Shown here: positions 23,380 to 35,900 of the stretch, one piece after another
Layout of the letters: the number at the start of each line of letters is the position of its first letter
How positions within the stretch are numbered: position 1 is the stretch's first letter
NCBI RefSeq assembly: GCF_050436995.1
Contig: NC_134769.1
Span: forward strand, 8,531,001 to 8,595,000
Reading direction: 5' to 3'
DNA from: Anticarsia gemmatalis
Lineage: Eukaryota; Arthropoda; Insecta; Lepidoptera; Erebidae
Length of the DNA: 64,000 nucleotides
Program-made: the position numbers and the translations under genes
The notes under the pieces: model-generated
Told to the model about the DNA's origin: nothing
Seen by the model: the letters and a program-made list of their open reading frames with translations, nothing else
Databases searched by the model: none

Positions 23380-26300
23380 TTACATACTACTGCTTATGGC
23401 ATTACTACTAGATGCATTCACGCTAGATTTTGGGTCTTTTTCGCAAAGGAACGGTCTACTATTTACACAGAACTGGTCATCTATCTTTCCAGCATCGTCT
23501 AGCATGCCGCAGTTCAAATGGACAGAGGGCCTATGTCCGACGTGCCAAACGTTATACAATTCGGCGAATGGTATACCTGTAATAAAACGATATTAATTAA
23601 CTATCATAAAAATAAAATTATCCACAGCTAGGCAAGGATCCTGTAAAAAGGGAGAGGTTAGGCCTTGAGTCCACCAAGCTTGCCCAATGCGGGTTGAGGA
23701 CTTTGCATACCTTCAAGAACTGTTTTTAAGAACTCTCAGGAATGTAAGTTTGTATCATAATGTTTTGCCGTTTTGTTTTGTTACCGTTGGAACAAGTGAT
23801 AATAATTTCTAATACACACATAACTTCGAAAAGTCATAGGTGTGTTGTCCCGGGTACAAACCCACGACCACTTGCATGGAAGGTGCGAACTTAAACCACT
23901 CGGCTATCACTAGTTATAGGCTATCGCTAGTCTAGTCTTTATAAATTTTAATATTTTTACATTGATACTAGCGGACCCGACAGACGTTGTCCTGTCTACA
24001 CTCTTCTTTCAGTCCTTAATTTGAAAATTTTAAACTTTTTTTAATAATCTAAACCATTCTCAGATCCCCTTGAACACACACAAAAAAATCATCAAAATCG
24101 GTCCAGTCGTTTAAGAGAAGTTCAGTGACATACACACTTACAGAAGAATTAAATATATAAAGATAAGATTCACAAATTAAAATGCTAATTTAAATCTTTT
24201 CGAAAAATCTGTCTTCGGGCGGACTTACCAGTGATACTTATCCAGCCAATTTCATTGTTCGGCTTGTGCAGACCTATGAAAACTCCGAACCCTTGAGTAT
24301 TATAGTTCCTGTCATGTATAGCTTGAGCCTCGTCTCCGTTGTTGATTACGGCTAGGTAGCCTCCTTCAGACAAGCAAGTTGAGTTTGCCTCAAACCAAGT
24401 CTTATGTTCACCGTGAAACTTGTAACAACTTCCGGTAGCAATGTTTAGTTTATATCCTGTAAGAACACATTAAAATAAAAATCAAATCATTTATTCATTT
24501 AGGTCAAATTCTGACACTAATGATAGTCAATGATACAGAGAGTGAATTTACCGCCAGTTCGGAAGGTAGGGCCAATGAGAAGAGCTGGCAAGAAACTTCT
24601 GACCACTCTTTTTATTCGCACAATGGTATTAACAGTATTTCTATTAGGTACATATCATTAATGATGAAATGAGCTGCTACCAACACTACCGAACACACAT
24701 ACACACACATAAAAGTATCGGATACTTATATGAAGTTTAATAGTTACCTTCGTCATACGTTCCACATGAGGTACCTTCAGTTCCCGCTGGTGCCACTAAC
24801 GCAGGTACTGGCACCAAAATATCTCGTGCCGGCGGGTTCTTCTCACACACAAACGACCATTCCACGGTACATCTATAGTCGTTCAACCTGCCACGTTTGT
24901 CTAGAGCACCGCAGTTCATGTCGTTTTGTCTGCTGTGACCATCGTGCCACTCGTTGAACAGACTGTTTAAATCATCACCTACAACGTTAATATAGAAATT
25001 ATTCAAGACAGACAACGAAAAAGTATTCAGACATATACCCGCACTAAAGCACGGTCGTCCTCCCGGGATAGGAGGTGGGTTAGACCCTGAGTCAATCTCG
25101 TTTCTCATGTCTGGGCGGGGACTTTTCCATCACTCCAAGAGTATACGGTATACGGTAAAAGTCTTTCTACAAGGTACTGTCAACAACTGTTTAACAGAAC
25201 GTCATTCTTACCATGAACACTCGTCCAAATGTCATTGTCGTTATAATCTCGAAGTCCTATGTATGTAGCGAATCCGTTGTTAGAGAAGAACTTGTTGCGT
25301 ATAATTCTCGCTTCGTTCTCATCATTGAGGATGACCAGGTAACCACCTTCAGCTGTACACACTGAGCTTGCGTCGTCCCAATTCTTTTCCTCGGGATGAT
25401 GTTTGTAACAACTGCCCGTAGATTCTACAAACTTGTATCCTGTGAAACAATGAGTAATCTATATTTAGTAGTAGCTGATATATTTATTATTTTTGATATC
25501 AAATGCAAATTCAATTATTTACTCATACGTAGCTAAATAAGTATATTGGACTATTTACCTGTATCAGTTGTGTCACAATCTACTGTGTCTTGTTCTGTGG
25601 TGGTCTGAACGACTGTTTCTGTGGTAGGAGCGTCGGTAATGATCGAAGTTCCACCTGCAGCACCATTGTCAGGTCTCGCTGGTACAGATACTGGCACTGA
25701 AATATCTCGTGCACGCGGGTTCTTCTCACACACAAACGACCATTCCACGGTACATCTGTAGTCGTTCAACCTGCCATGTGTGTCTAGAGTACCGCAGTTC
25801 ATGTCGGTTTGTCTGCTGTGACCATCGTGCCACTCGTTGAACAGACTGTTTAAATCATCACCTACAACGTTAATATAGAAATTATACAAGAAAGACAACG
25901 GAAAAGTATTCAAACATATACCTGCACTTAGGCTAAGTTCATATGACCGCGCGGAGCCGCGCGGTACTTTTGACCGAGCGGTACAGGATCGAAGAAAACA
26001 GCTAGTATCGTCTACATCACCGCGCGATACCGCGCGTCGCGCTCCGACCCGCGCGCTAGTTCTTGAACCGCGAGAAACCGCGCGGTTTCAGTATACGTTC
26101 TGTATGCGGTGATGTAGACAATACTAACTGCTTACTCCAATCTTGTACCGCGCGGTCGAAAGACCCGCGCGGCTCCGCGCGATCCTTCAAGAACTGTCGG
26201 TATACGGTAAAAGTCTTTCTACAAGGTACTGTCTGCAACTGTTTAACAGAACGTCATTCTTACCATGAACACTCGTCCAAATGTCATTGTCGTTATAATC

Positions 26301-29300
26301 CCGAAGTCCTATGTATGTCGCGTATCCGTTGTAAGGGAAGAACTTGTTGCGTATAACTCTCGCTTCGTTCTCATCATTGAGGATGACCAGGTAACCACCT
26401 TCAGCTGTACACACTGAGCTTGCGTCGTCCCAATTCTTTTCCTCGGGATGATGTTTGTAACAACTGCCCGTAGATTCTACAAACTTATATCCTGTGAAAA
26501 AAAGAGTTATCTATATTTAGTTGCAGCTGACATATCTATACTAATATTATAAAGCTGAAGAGTTTTTTGTTTGGACGCGACAATCTCAGGAACTATTGCT
26601 CAGATTTGAAAAATTATTTCAATGTTAGATAGCCCATTTATTGAGGACTGGCAGAAAATGCTCCTGGCATTAAGTCCGCCTTTATACAGCTCTGTATACG
26701 TGGGCCACTACTTATATTTTGAGCCTAACTATGAAAAACGGTAAACGTGTGAGTGAAAACTACTTTATCGTGATCTCGGGTATTCTTATGCATGATCTAG
26801 ATAGATTTTTATCCGATCAAAATATTTTTTTAATATTTTTTTTTCTTTCCCAAAGACCCCTCAAAAACAGGGTGTTAAAAAGCATAACTTGTTTCTTGAG
26901 GCGATGAAAAATCAATGTTTACGGTATTTATTTTTGACGTTTTGGATCTGAATAAAGTCATTTGATGTCAAACTGTAACGGTATGGCGAGATACTCATTA
27001 ATTAGACTTTTTCGTGCACATAGTAGCCGGTTGTTTAACAAGATGCGTAAAGGCTGACATTGTTTTTATGGAACTCGACCTGTAGGATTTTGTGGTTTTT
27101 CCATATTTTAAACAAGACTTTGGGCAAACTTTTGGTTGTAAATCAATAAGAATTAACCATTCTGCATTTTTCTAAAGACACTTTGTGCCGTTATAAAGTT
27201 TTTATAAAAAATCAAGGGACCATTTGTTTCGAAATGCCTCTAGCGCGAATAACTTTTTCTGGATTTGGTTCATCTTAAAGCACCCATAAAGTCGACTGGT
27301 ATTTATTTTTCGGCTCATACGCATCTAGATCCTAGATCCGTGTTCTATCACGATTCGATACACGTATTTTGAACCAAAACGATAGATTTTTCAAACATTT
27401 ATTTGCACTAATCGGCGCGAGCACCTTTGCAAATTATTGTGAAAAATATTTCAGTACATTTAGAAAAAATCTTCTAAACGGAAATGTTGTAGCCTAATAT
27501 TTTAAATTTAAGAGTGAAAATAATGTTGAGAATTGTGTACTGATGTATCAGGAAATGAAAATGCATAATTAATTTTCGCAGAGCATCGATTTTTCCGGGC
27601 ACAACTGGTGACCTTGGGCGACCTTCAGGAATTTGATTGGCGAGGGAAAAATAATTATAATAGAACTCTACATATCAGCGTTTAAAATTTTCAAAGGATC
27701 GGACTTCACTGCCAAAATAAGAAATAAGTCGATATAGACACGACTGTTTCCATAAGTCACGTCGAAAGTCGTAAAAAATCATTGCACGAAAATGCTAACC
27801 ATCCTAATGCCATTTTTCCGCACACTTATAATTTTCAATCACCGATATTGAAAATATTTTCAGCGCAGATTTCAAAACGTTCTTCGGAATGTAGTAGTCA
27901 AAAATGTCAAACTTTACGATGAAAGCACCAAACGACGTCTAAAACAATCAGATTCGTCAAGGCTCAAAATATAAATAGTGACCTAAGTACAAAGTTTAAA
28001 ATAAAAAAATATATATCATCACGCTACGGGCAATAGGAGCAGAGTACCAGTAAAAAATGTTACAAAAACGGGGTAACATTTCGCCCATTCTCTAATGTGA
28101 AGCAAGCGAAGTTGCGCGGGTCAGCTGGTTTATTATATTTGTTATCAAATGCAGAAATTCAATTTCGACGTACATAAATAAGTATATTGGACTATTTACC
28201 TGTATCAGTTGTGTCACAATCTACAATGTCTTGTTCTGTAGTGGACTGGACGACTGTTTCTGTGGTGGGAGCGTCGGTAACGATCGAAGTTCCAACTGAA
28301 TCAAGAATAACAGGTCTCGCTGGTACAGGTACCGGCTCCGAAATATCTCGTGCACGCGGGTTCTTCTCACACACAAACGAACATTCCACGGTACATCTGT
28401 AGTCGTTCAACCTGGCATTTAAGTCTAGAATACCGCAGTTCATGTCGGTTTGTGTGCTGTGATCATCGTGCCACTCGTTGAACAGACTATTTAAATCATC
28501 ACCTACAACGTTAACATAGAAATTATTCAAGGAAAACAACGAAAAAGTGTTCAGACATATACCTGCACTTAGGCACGGTCGTCCTTCCGGGATAGGAGGT
28601 GGGTTAGACCCTGAGTCAATCTTGTTTCTCATGTCTGGGCGGGGACTTTTCCATCACTCCAAGAGCTTTCGTTATACGGTAAAAGTCTTTCTACAAGGTA
28701 CTGTCTGCAACTGTTTAACAGAACGTCATTCTTACCATGAACACTCGTCCAAATGTCATTGTCGTTATAATCTCGAAGTCCTATGTATGTAGCGTATGCG
28801 TAGATAGGGAAGAACTTGTTGCGTATAACTCTCGCTTCGTTCTTATCATTGATGATGACCAGGTAACCACCTTCAGCTGTACACACTGAGCTTGCGTCGT
28901 CCCAATTCTTTTCCTCGGGATGATGTTTGTAACAACTGCCCGTAGATTCCACAAACTTGTATCCTGTGAAACAATGAGTAAATAATATTTGGTCGCAGCT
29001 GACATATATAATCATTCTTACTATTCACCGCAAATTGAACTGAGTTGATAATTGATTAGGTTTATAATTAATGATTGGAAAAATGTGGTTTACAACGACT
29101 GTGCAAAGTCTGTACAGGTATCTGTACTGCAGGTAAACGTGTGCGAGCGTAAAAGTAACCACCAGTAATGAAATAACTGATATAAAACCACACGCAGGCA
29201 CACACACACGCAGGCGGACACATTGCAAGGGACGATGGATAGAACTTAAACCACAATTTAATACACTCACACGGAGCTGCACGAATCAGCTAGTAGACAG

Positions 29301-30245
29301 ATAAAACTATTTACCTGTATCAGTTGTGCCACAATCTGTCACCACTCTAGGAGAAAGTGTACTAGTTTGGAGGTTCACTGGTTCTGTAATTGCGGTCCTG
29401 GCGACAGGTACAGGAGTCGTGATATCATTCTCCTTGTAGCACATGTACGGCAGCGGCGCAGAACACGACACCACTCGTATGGTACGACTGTCCATGGCCA
29501 AACACTCACCATCACGAGGATCTAACTCCTCGATCATGTCACTCACACTCATGTCGTCTAGTGAAACACCTGAAACGTAACAATACAAGTAAGTAGAACG
29601 ACTCAGTTACGTGAGTTGACACCTTATGTATGTACAAGTGATATACCTACTAACCTTCTGAAGACACGAATTGTGGTTTGTGAGTGTGTACAAGCTTTGC
29701 GTTAATGAAGTAAGGTGTTGAGTGATTATTAACACTGATGAATGCCATCATCTCATCTCGAAGTTGTTTATTCACAGGAGCCGCTAGCACTGCACCTGTC
29801 ACGTACAAACAAATGTAAGTTATTCCTCATAAAATGGTTCAATAATGTAACATGTTGAATATATATTTACCTTCAGTTTTACATTGAGACGCCGCATCTT
29901 CAAACGATGAGATGATTTTGTTTGTTTCTATTGACCCACGTATAGTAGACTCGAAAATATATCTTCCTTGTACATCTATATAACAAAACAATGCGTATTA
30001 CATGTAATGAAAATAAATAATTGATTAATTAATAATTTTAAAAGACAATTTCCGTACTAAGAATTGCTTTTGTGTCGCGGGGACTTTTACAAACACAAAT
30101 AACGAACAAAAAGTACAAAAACATGAAACAATTATTTGTGGATCGCAATGGAGGCAATATAAATATTGAGAAAAATAAAACACTTACCGTTGGTGACGAA
30201 TAGCACGAGGACACAAACACTGATCGTATGCATATTGACGACCAT
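23380..30245 (-). CDS. CTL-C: secreted lectin with five C-type lectin domains
   Basis: Complete gene of 12 exons (minus strand, 5' to 3'): 30245-30188, 29975-29871, 29795-29655, 29569-29315, 28963-28736, 28502-28200, 26491-26264, 25861-25559, 25439-25212, 24978-24748, 24456-24229, 23576-23380. They sum to 2,505 nt, or 834 aa plus TAA. The layout matches CTL-B (signal peptide, three-exon CTLD1, two-exon CTLDs, divergent last CTLD with a Ser-rich tail), but there are three middle CTLDs instead of five. Exon 4 is 6 nt shorter than in the paralogues, removing two linker residues. The last three exon pairs are near copies of CTL-B 14,356-12,120. One intron (26,492-28,199) is enlarged by a mariner inside a Helitron. 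Family function is as for CTL-B. Confidence 0.9.
23964..24170 (-). mobile_element. Helitron-like element (family 3), absent from CTL-B
   Basis: The minus strand carries CTTCTGTAAGTGTGTATGTC and ends CGTCTGTCGGGTCCGCTAG, then T. A second copy is at 57500-57690. The matching CTL-B intron lacks it. Confidence 0.65.
25931..26184. mobile_element. GC-rich foldback element, type 1, in CTL-C
   Basis: Almost identical to 16157-16410, with the same truncated right end. It was therefore copied with the lectin exon pair and not inserted twice. Confidence 0.75.
26535..28128 (+). mobile_element. Helitron-like element (family 1) split by mariner
   Basis: Counterpart of 15405-15725 in CTL-C, expanded by the 1,289-bp mariner at 26699-27987. 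Confidence 0.7.
26699..27987 (-). mobile_element. Decayed mariner transposon (1,289 bp)
   Basis: 27-bp terminal inverted repeats sharing CACTA.TTATATTTTGAGCC are flanked by TA on both sides; CTL-B has the empty site near 15590. Minus-strand translation gives mariner transposase blocks broken by stops: EGRPRSPVVPGKIDALRKL near 27.6 kb, YEPKNKYQSTLWVL near 27.3 kb, then a stop and DEPNPEKVIRARGISKQMV. The frame cannot make an active transposase. Confidence 0.85.
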
Positions 30246-30298
30246 CGTGCCTCGCGACGATGTACACAACTCACGGTATATAACAAGTATACAACGTG

Positions 30299-30305
30299 TT
30301 ATATA
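30299..30305 (-). promoter_or_regulatory. TATA box of CTL-C
   Basis: TATATAA on the minus strand, 54-60 nt upstream of the CTL-C ATG. The 5' leader is more diverged here than between CTL-A and CTL-B. Confidence 0.5.
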
Positions 30306-30784
30306 CTCGCATAATTACTGATTAACTTACAACTTTGAACTTTGTTATCAGAAACTTGTAATACATTTATTTCAACGTAAATTCCCAATTGTTTGCCGTG
30401 TTGTTACAAATACTGGATAATTAGTTTCCTTGGTCACGAATATGGCGTGACGATTGTTATCTAAGGTAAAAACAGCGGGGACCAACGTTGTTTTTTAAGC
30501 TTAATTAATAATTAACAGTCAATAACAAAATGTACTAGCCGATAACCGGCTACGGCGGTCAGTTTCATTGAAACTGGCCTACGGTGCAGGACTTTGTTTA
30601 TAGTGTCCAAGTGTGTGTAGAATACACAGGTACACTTTCTATTCCTTCACTATCAAAGCTCGGTGGGACAGAATCAGATATCCGACACGACCAGTGAGAG
30701 GTCAGGCGCAGGAGCAAAGGCTTTAAGAACGAGAACTCTCATTTGGAGATGTGAGCTTAAGCCGATCTAATGTAAACTAGGCCA

Positions 30785-31000
30785 GGTTAACGATCCATGG
30801 GTTAAACAAATCTTGGCGCGGTCATACCATCGATGGGAGACCGCATAGTGATATTGGAGCTGGGCGTCTTCGTACTTCGGAGGGCGCGTAAAAAGTCGGT
30901 CCCGGATGTTGTCAATTAAGATAACAGTCGTTAAACCACGTCAAAGGCGGCTTAAACAACTTTGACGCTAGATTGACCACTAACCATACGATGAGGAAAA
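30785..31000 (+). mobile_element. 5S-rRNA-headed SINE, subfamily 1
   Basis: GGGAGACCGCATAGTG head, ending CACTAACCATACGATGAG. Confidence 0.65.
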
Positions 31001-31174
31001 GACTATTTCTTAGAAGATTAATTCGTTTTCATCCTAAAGCATTCCATTCACACAATACGAGTATACGTGTCATGATGTCCGCTTCCTAATTGCAGTCTGT
31101 ATTTCAGACCCTTTATGGCTCCTTTTTTGTCCTGCATGTAGTTTGTGCCATAATAGGGCCAACATTAGCCGGCG

Positions 31175-31432
31175 TGGATCGATATCTAAGGTTAAGCTAC
31201 GCTTGCCGAGGTAGTTCCGTAGATGGATGACCATATTATATAAACCGAGTTCCTCGGTGTTTCGAAAAGCACGATAGATTGTAGGTCTCGGCTGTAGTTC
31301 AAAGATCTTTGCACTGGGTTGTAGAGGTCCGATAGGCAGTCGCTACACGTATAATACTGGAACTCAGATGCGTCCTGTGAGACTGGAAACCGACTTATAC
31401 ATATTTGGAAGAAAGGCCAGGCTGATGATGAC
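31175..31432 (+). mobile_element. 5S-rRNA-headed SINE, subfamily 2
   Basis: CTAAGGTTAAGCTACGCTTG and GTAGATGGATGACC in the head. Confidence 0.65.
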
Positions 31433-31829
31433 TTTTGACGAGGTTTAGAAGTATCTGTGCAAATGTGACGTAGAGAGAAAGTCCATATTTATTCTTAGAA
31501 GGTACCTACCTACTCATTTATGTAGAATCAAGTGATCTTAGGTCAGAGATCACGTCTTGTGACAACATTAAACATACATAATATTTATTGTAATAGCCTG
31601 ACGAATTTATTTTTATTGCCGAAATCAAATGAATCATTCGAAACATCAACAATACCTATATCATACTAGCGTTTCTTCTAGTTGCTTCCGAATTTATCTT
31701 TTTCCGGACGTACTGACTTTAGAGCTAGGTTATACATTACAAATATCTTGTCAAATATTGCGTTTAAGTCCATAAATCTTTTTCTTATCGTATGGGTAGT
31801 GGTCGATCTGCTTACTGCTAAAAGTTGCG

Positions 31830-32036
31830 CTAACCGGTAATCAAACCTTGGCGCGGTTATTCCATAGATAGGTGACCTCATAATGGTATTTAAACTGGGC
31901 GTCTCCGTGCTTCAGTTCACCTCATAAGTCGGTCCAGGTTAATTAAGATAACAGCCGTTAAGCCATGTCAGAAGCTTTTCGCTTGGCTTGAAGAACTTTG
32001 ACACTAGGATAACCACTAACCATACGATAAGTATAA
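31830..32036 (+). mobile_element. 5S-rRNA-headed SINE, subfamily 1
   Basis: Diverged head, clear tail CCACTAACCATACGATAAG. Confidence 0.6.
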
Positions 32037-32549
32037 GATGATTCAGAATCAAATACAAATCATTTATTAATATAGGTCAAATGCTAACACAAACGATAGT
32101 CAATGATACAGAGAGTAAATTTACCGCCAGTTCGGATTAGACAACATATAGGCAAAGCGACGTATTATCTAGATACACCGCCTAAAAGGCAAGTAATAAG
32201 TAAAAAGCCATAAAACAAACTTAAGTTTGCAGTTGTGAAAGAGTTTCCTTCATACGAATCCGTTCGTGATTATGGAACGTTCAACTGCAATTATAAGTTT
32301 GTCGTAGCTAGTCAAGATGACATTTCAGTTATCTCTGGAACGGCTGAATCTATTTTGATGGGAATTTCACTCAAAGATTGAAGAAGTTATAGAGCAGCAT
32401 ACGGGGTCTTTTTGCACTGCAATTTCTGCGAAATAGGGATTATGCGAAAGAAACTGTGATTTTATTAATCCATACAAACAAAGTTGCGGACATAGGCCAG
32501 TTATAGACAAACCTGATATTGTAATATCTTTAATAAGCAGACATATATA

Positions 32550-32907
32550 CAGGGTGCTCTACAAATCAACGTCAACGTCAAAAACGATGAAAGATGGGCC
32601 GAGGCCGACTACGCCACAGAGACAGCCATTTTAAAAGTAAATTATTATATCAAGTGAAAATCAACACCTTAAAAACTTTTTCTGGTAGTGTTACTATAGA
32701 TTTACGGTAGCATTATTTAGTTAGAAATCCCAAATAGTAATAATAATCTGAGTTAACATTCATCAGTAAAGGCATATTACTTAAAAACTCAATTCAAGGT
32801 GTTGAATAACTTAAAGAATGATGTAAGTAGTTTGTATTTTTTTGCGAACCTCCATACTTTGGCCCATCTTACATTCTTGGCTTGACATTAATTAATGCAG
32901 CACCCTG
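32550..32907. mobile_element. MITE-like element upstream of the clip protease
   Basis: Short inverted ends CAGGGTGCT / AGCACCCTG are flanked by TA on both sides; 358 bp, non-coding, AT-rich interior. Confidence 0.6.
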
Positions 32908-32914
32908 TACAGTC

Positions 32915-32920
32915 TATAAA
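32915..32920 (+). promoter_or_regulatory. TATA box of the clip protease
   Basis: TATAAA lies 80 nt upstream of the chosen ATG and 8 nt after the right end of an inverted-repeat element (32550-32907). Confidence 0.5.
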
Positions 32921-32994
32921 ATAAAACAAATTAGTTATGTGGTCGTGTCCGTGTGTTAGTAGTCATGAGCCCGCGCTCCTCAACAGCAGTTAAG

Positions 32995-35900
32995 ATGGCT
33001 CTTCATTATAAATTAATATTTATATTATTGATTACTTCTTGTTTTGTGCACGTTCACTGTGACCTCAACCTGAGTGAAGGTGAGTTACCTATACTAGTAT
33101 TATAAAATTGTAGTTTGTTTGGTTAAACGCGCTAATCTCAGGAACTATACATAATAATAATGTATATTAGCTTAGCCTTTGTTCCAAGCTATGTTGCAGC
33201 CGGCTTCCAGTCTCACCGGATGCAGCTAGATACCAGTGTTTTACATGGAGCGTCTGCATATCTGACCTCCACAACCCAGTTACCTGGATTCTAACACAAT
33301 ACCCTTCGGTGAGACTGGTTGTCAGACTTTCAAGCTTCTGACTACTGTTAACGACTGTCAAAGATCTTCGAAAATGACAGCCGGGATACACAATTTAACG
33401 TGCCTTCCGAAACACGGAGGAACTCGATATGTCAACCTCGGCAAGTGTGGCTTACCCTCAGCGATCGATCCGTGCGGCTGTTGTTAACTAAGCCACGAGC
33501 TCCTCACACACACAAATCTCAGGATTGGATATTGGATTGCGCGGGTATCGCTGAGCGAGTGTTATCTTTAATGGTTCTGGTCGCTTAGCAACAGACCAGT
33601 GAAGCGAGTGCTCGCCGTCAGTGTGAATAGTCAGCGATCAACTGTTTGTATATGTGTCTCTTTTGTTTACATGGAATACATATCTACTATACGTTTCTTG
33701 AACGAGAAAATAGCCGATAGTTTGTCGTTTTCTCTTCGGCGGTGGGACAAGTGCCTTAGGAACGGAGTAGCAAGGAAAAATGTTACAAAAACGGGGAAAA
33801 TTATGACTCATTCTCTCTTAGGTGACGCAGGCGAAGTTGCGCGGATCAGCTAGTTAATTATATTTGTCATAAAAGGTCGTGTCAAATAGGACTTTTGTGC
33901 AAAAAAGTCAACATCTTTAATCCTTCTGTTAAGCTTGTTTATTGATTTTTTTATGCTGTCTGTGTTTGTATCGAGTTATAATCATTGCTAGGAATTCCTA
34001 TGGAATTGGAAATTATTTTATTTTTGTATGTACATATTATGTATGGATGTGATTGAGGCAAGGGAAGTTTGTAAGGGATCCATTGTTTCGTAAATCGCAA
34101 CATCCCTATGTTGTCTAATTCTTAAATGTCGTCCTAGCCGATTTTGGCTACGGCGGCCAATTTAATTCTATAGATGTGGCTCATGTTTTTACAACCAGCG
34201 TCTTGCCTAAGTAAATTTTCCTTGGCCCTACCCAAAACTCCTTAGTTTAGATGGTTATGCACCATTTATGTGAGGCCCTCATAGTCAGTGGTACTCACCG
34301 GTCAGTAAAATATCCGTAGGTTAAGCAACCATTGGCGGGGTCAGTCCATAGATGGGTGACCGCATAGTTTAATTTGAAATGTGTGACTCCATGCTTTGGA
34401 AGGCAAAATAAAAGTCGATCCCCATTGTTGTTAATTTAGGTAATAGTCTTGCAATAAGCCTTGTGAAAGGGCTTTCGAACGGATTGAAAGTTTTGACACT
34501 GGGTTGACCCCTAAAAATAAAATAAAATAAATTAAACCATTTGTTTTAAGAAAACGTAATATTCTTAAGTTGATACAAAACGCAAATAATTGTTGATTTC
34601 CTACTACTTCACTGTTTTTTATTATTTAATTTGACTTTTAACATTTGAAAGGTTATATTGTTCATAAAAAGCAAATGACTTAGGATCTTTTAAACCTAAA
34701 CAAATCATTTTTTTTTAATTTTCGCGTTGCATATTTATTATAATTAACTATATCTATTAAGTATTATTTATAAGTCGGTCGCTAGTATACTATGCGACTA
34801 CCGCGTAAAGGTCTCGGGTTCAAATCCTGAGTCGGGTCAAATAGTCTGTTTTGAGATTTTCTGTTAAGAATTTCTCAGATAATGCCCGGACTAAGGAAGT
34901 TGACTGAAAGTCCGTGCCTCGGAGAGCACGTAAAGTCTTGCGCCAGACCTCTCACTGGTCGTATCGGCTATCAGTCCCACCGGACTATGAGAGTGAGATT
35001 AAAAAGAGTGGCTAGGAGTTTCTTGCCAGCTCTTCTCATTGGCCCTACCTTCCGAACTGGCGGTAAATTCACTCTCTGTATCATTGACTATCATAAGTGT
35101 CAGCATTTGACCTAAATGAATAAATTCTTTGATTTTGATTATCGGTGGAATAGAGACTCCGTGTATTGTGCACACACTTGGACACTATAAACAAAGTCGA
35201 TAGCCAGTTTCAATGAAATTGGTCGCTGTAGCTAGATATCGGCTTAGAAAGCATTATGTCTATTATATACTTAACAGTAGAATTAGTCAGTTTTTCATGC
35301 TAGCGTTCTTATATGTATATTATTGTATATGGCTAATCAATTCAAGTACTGTGTTCGATCCCGGGCAAGAATTTGGGATTTTGGGTTAATTATCCCCGTT
35401 TTTGTTACATTTTTCTCTGGTTCTCTGCTCCTGTTGATCCTAACATGTATGTTACATAGCCTATAACCTTCCTAAATAAATAGGCTATCTTACTGCAAAT
35501 TTATTTTTTAATTCGCACCAGTAGTTTTTGAGATTAGCGCGTTCAACTAAACAAATAATTCTATAATATTAGTATAGACTAGCTGACTCGCGCAACGGCA
35601 CATAAGAGAATGGGTCAAAATTTTTCCTGTTTTCGTAACATTTTTTTGTCGTACTCTGCTCCTATTAATGGTAGCGTGATTATAAGAGCCTACATCGATA
35701 AATATACTATCTGTAATTGAAAGAATTTTTTAAATCGGACCCGTAGTTCCTGAGATTAGCGCGTTGAAACAAACAAACAAACATTTCAGATTTATAATAT
35801 TAGTATAGATGTAATGCAAAAACACAGCTTTTTGCAAAACAAGGAAAATTCCTCAAATTATATTATTTTTTGTTATGTTATTATTTTTAATCACTAGTTC

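Larger units (their letters stand above)
30306..32549. other. Spacer between CTL-C and the clip protease
   Basis: Divergent promoters on each side. Contains SINE copies and LINE-tail fragments; 32136-32520 shows nothing recognisable. Confidence 0.6.
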
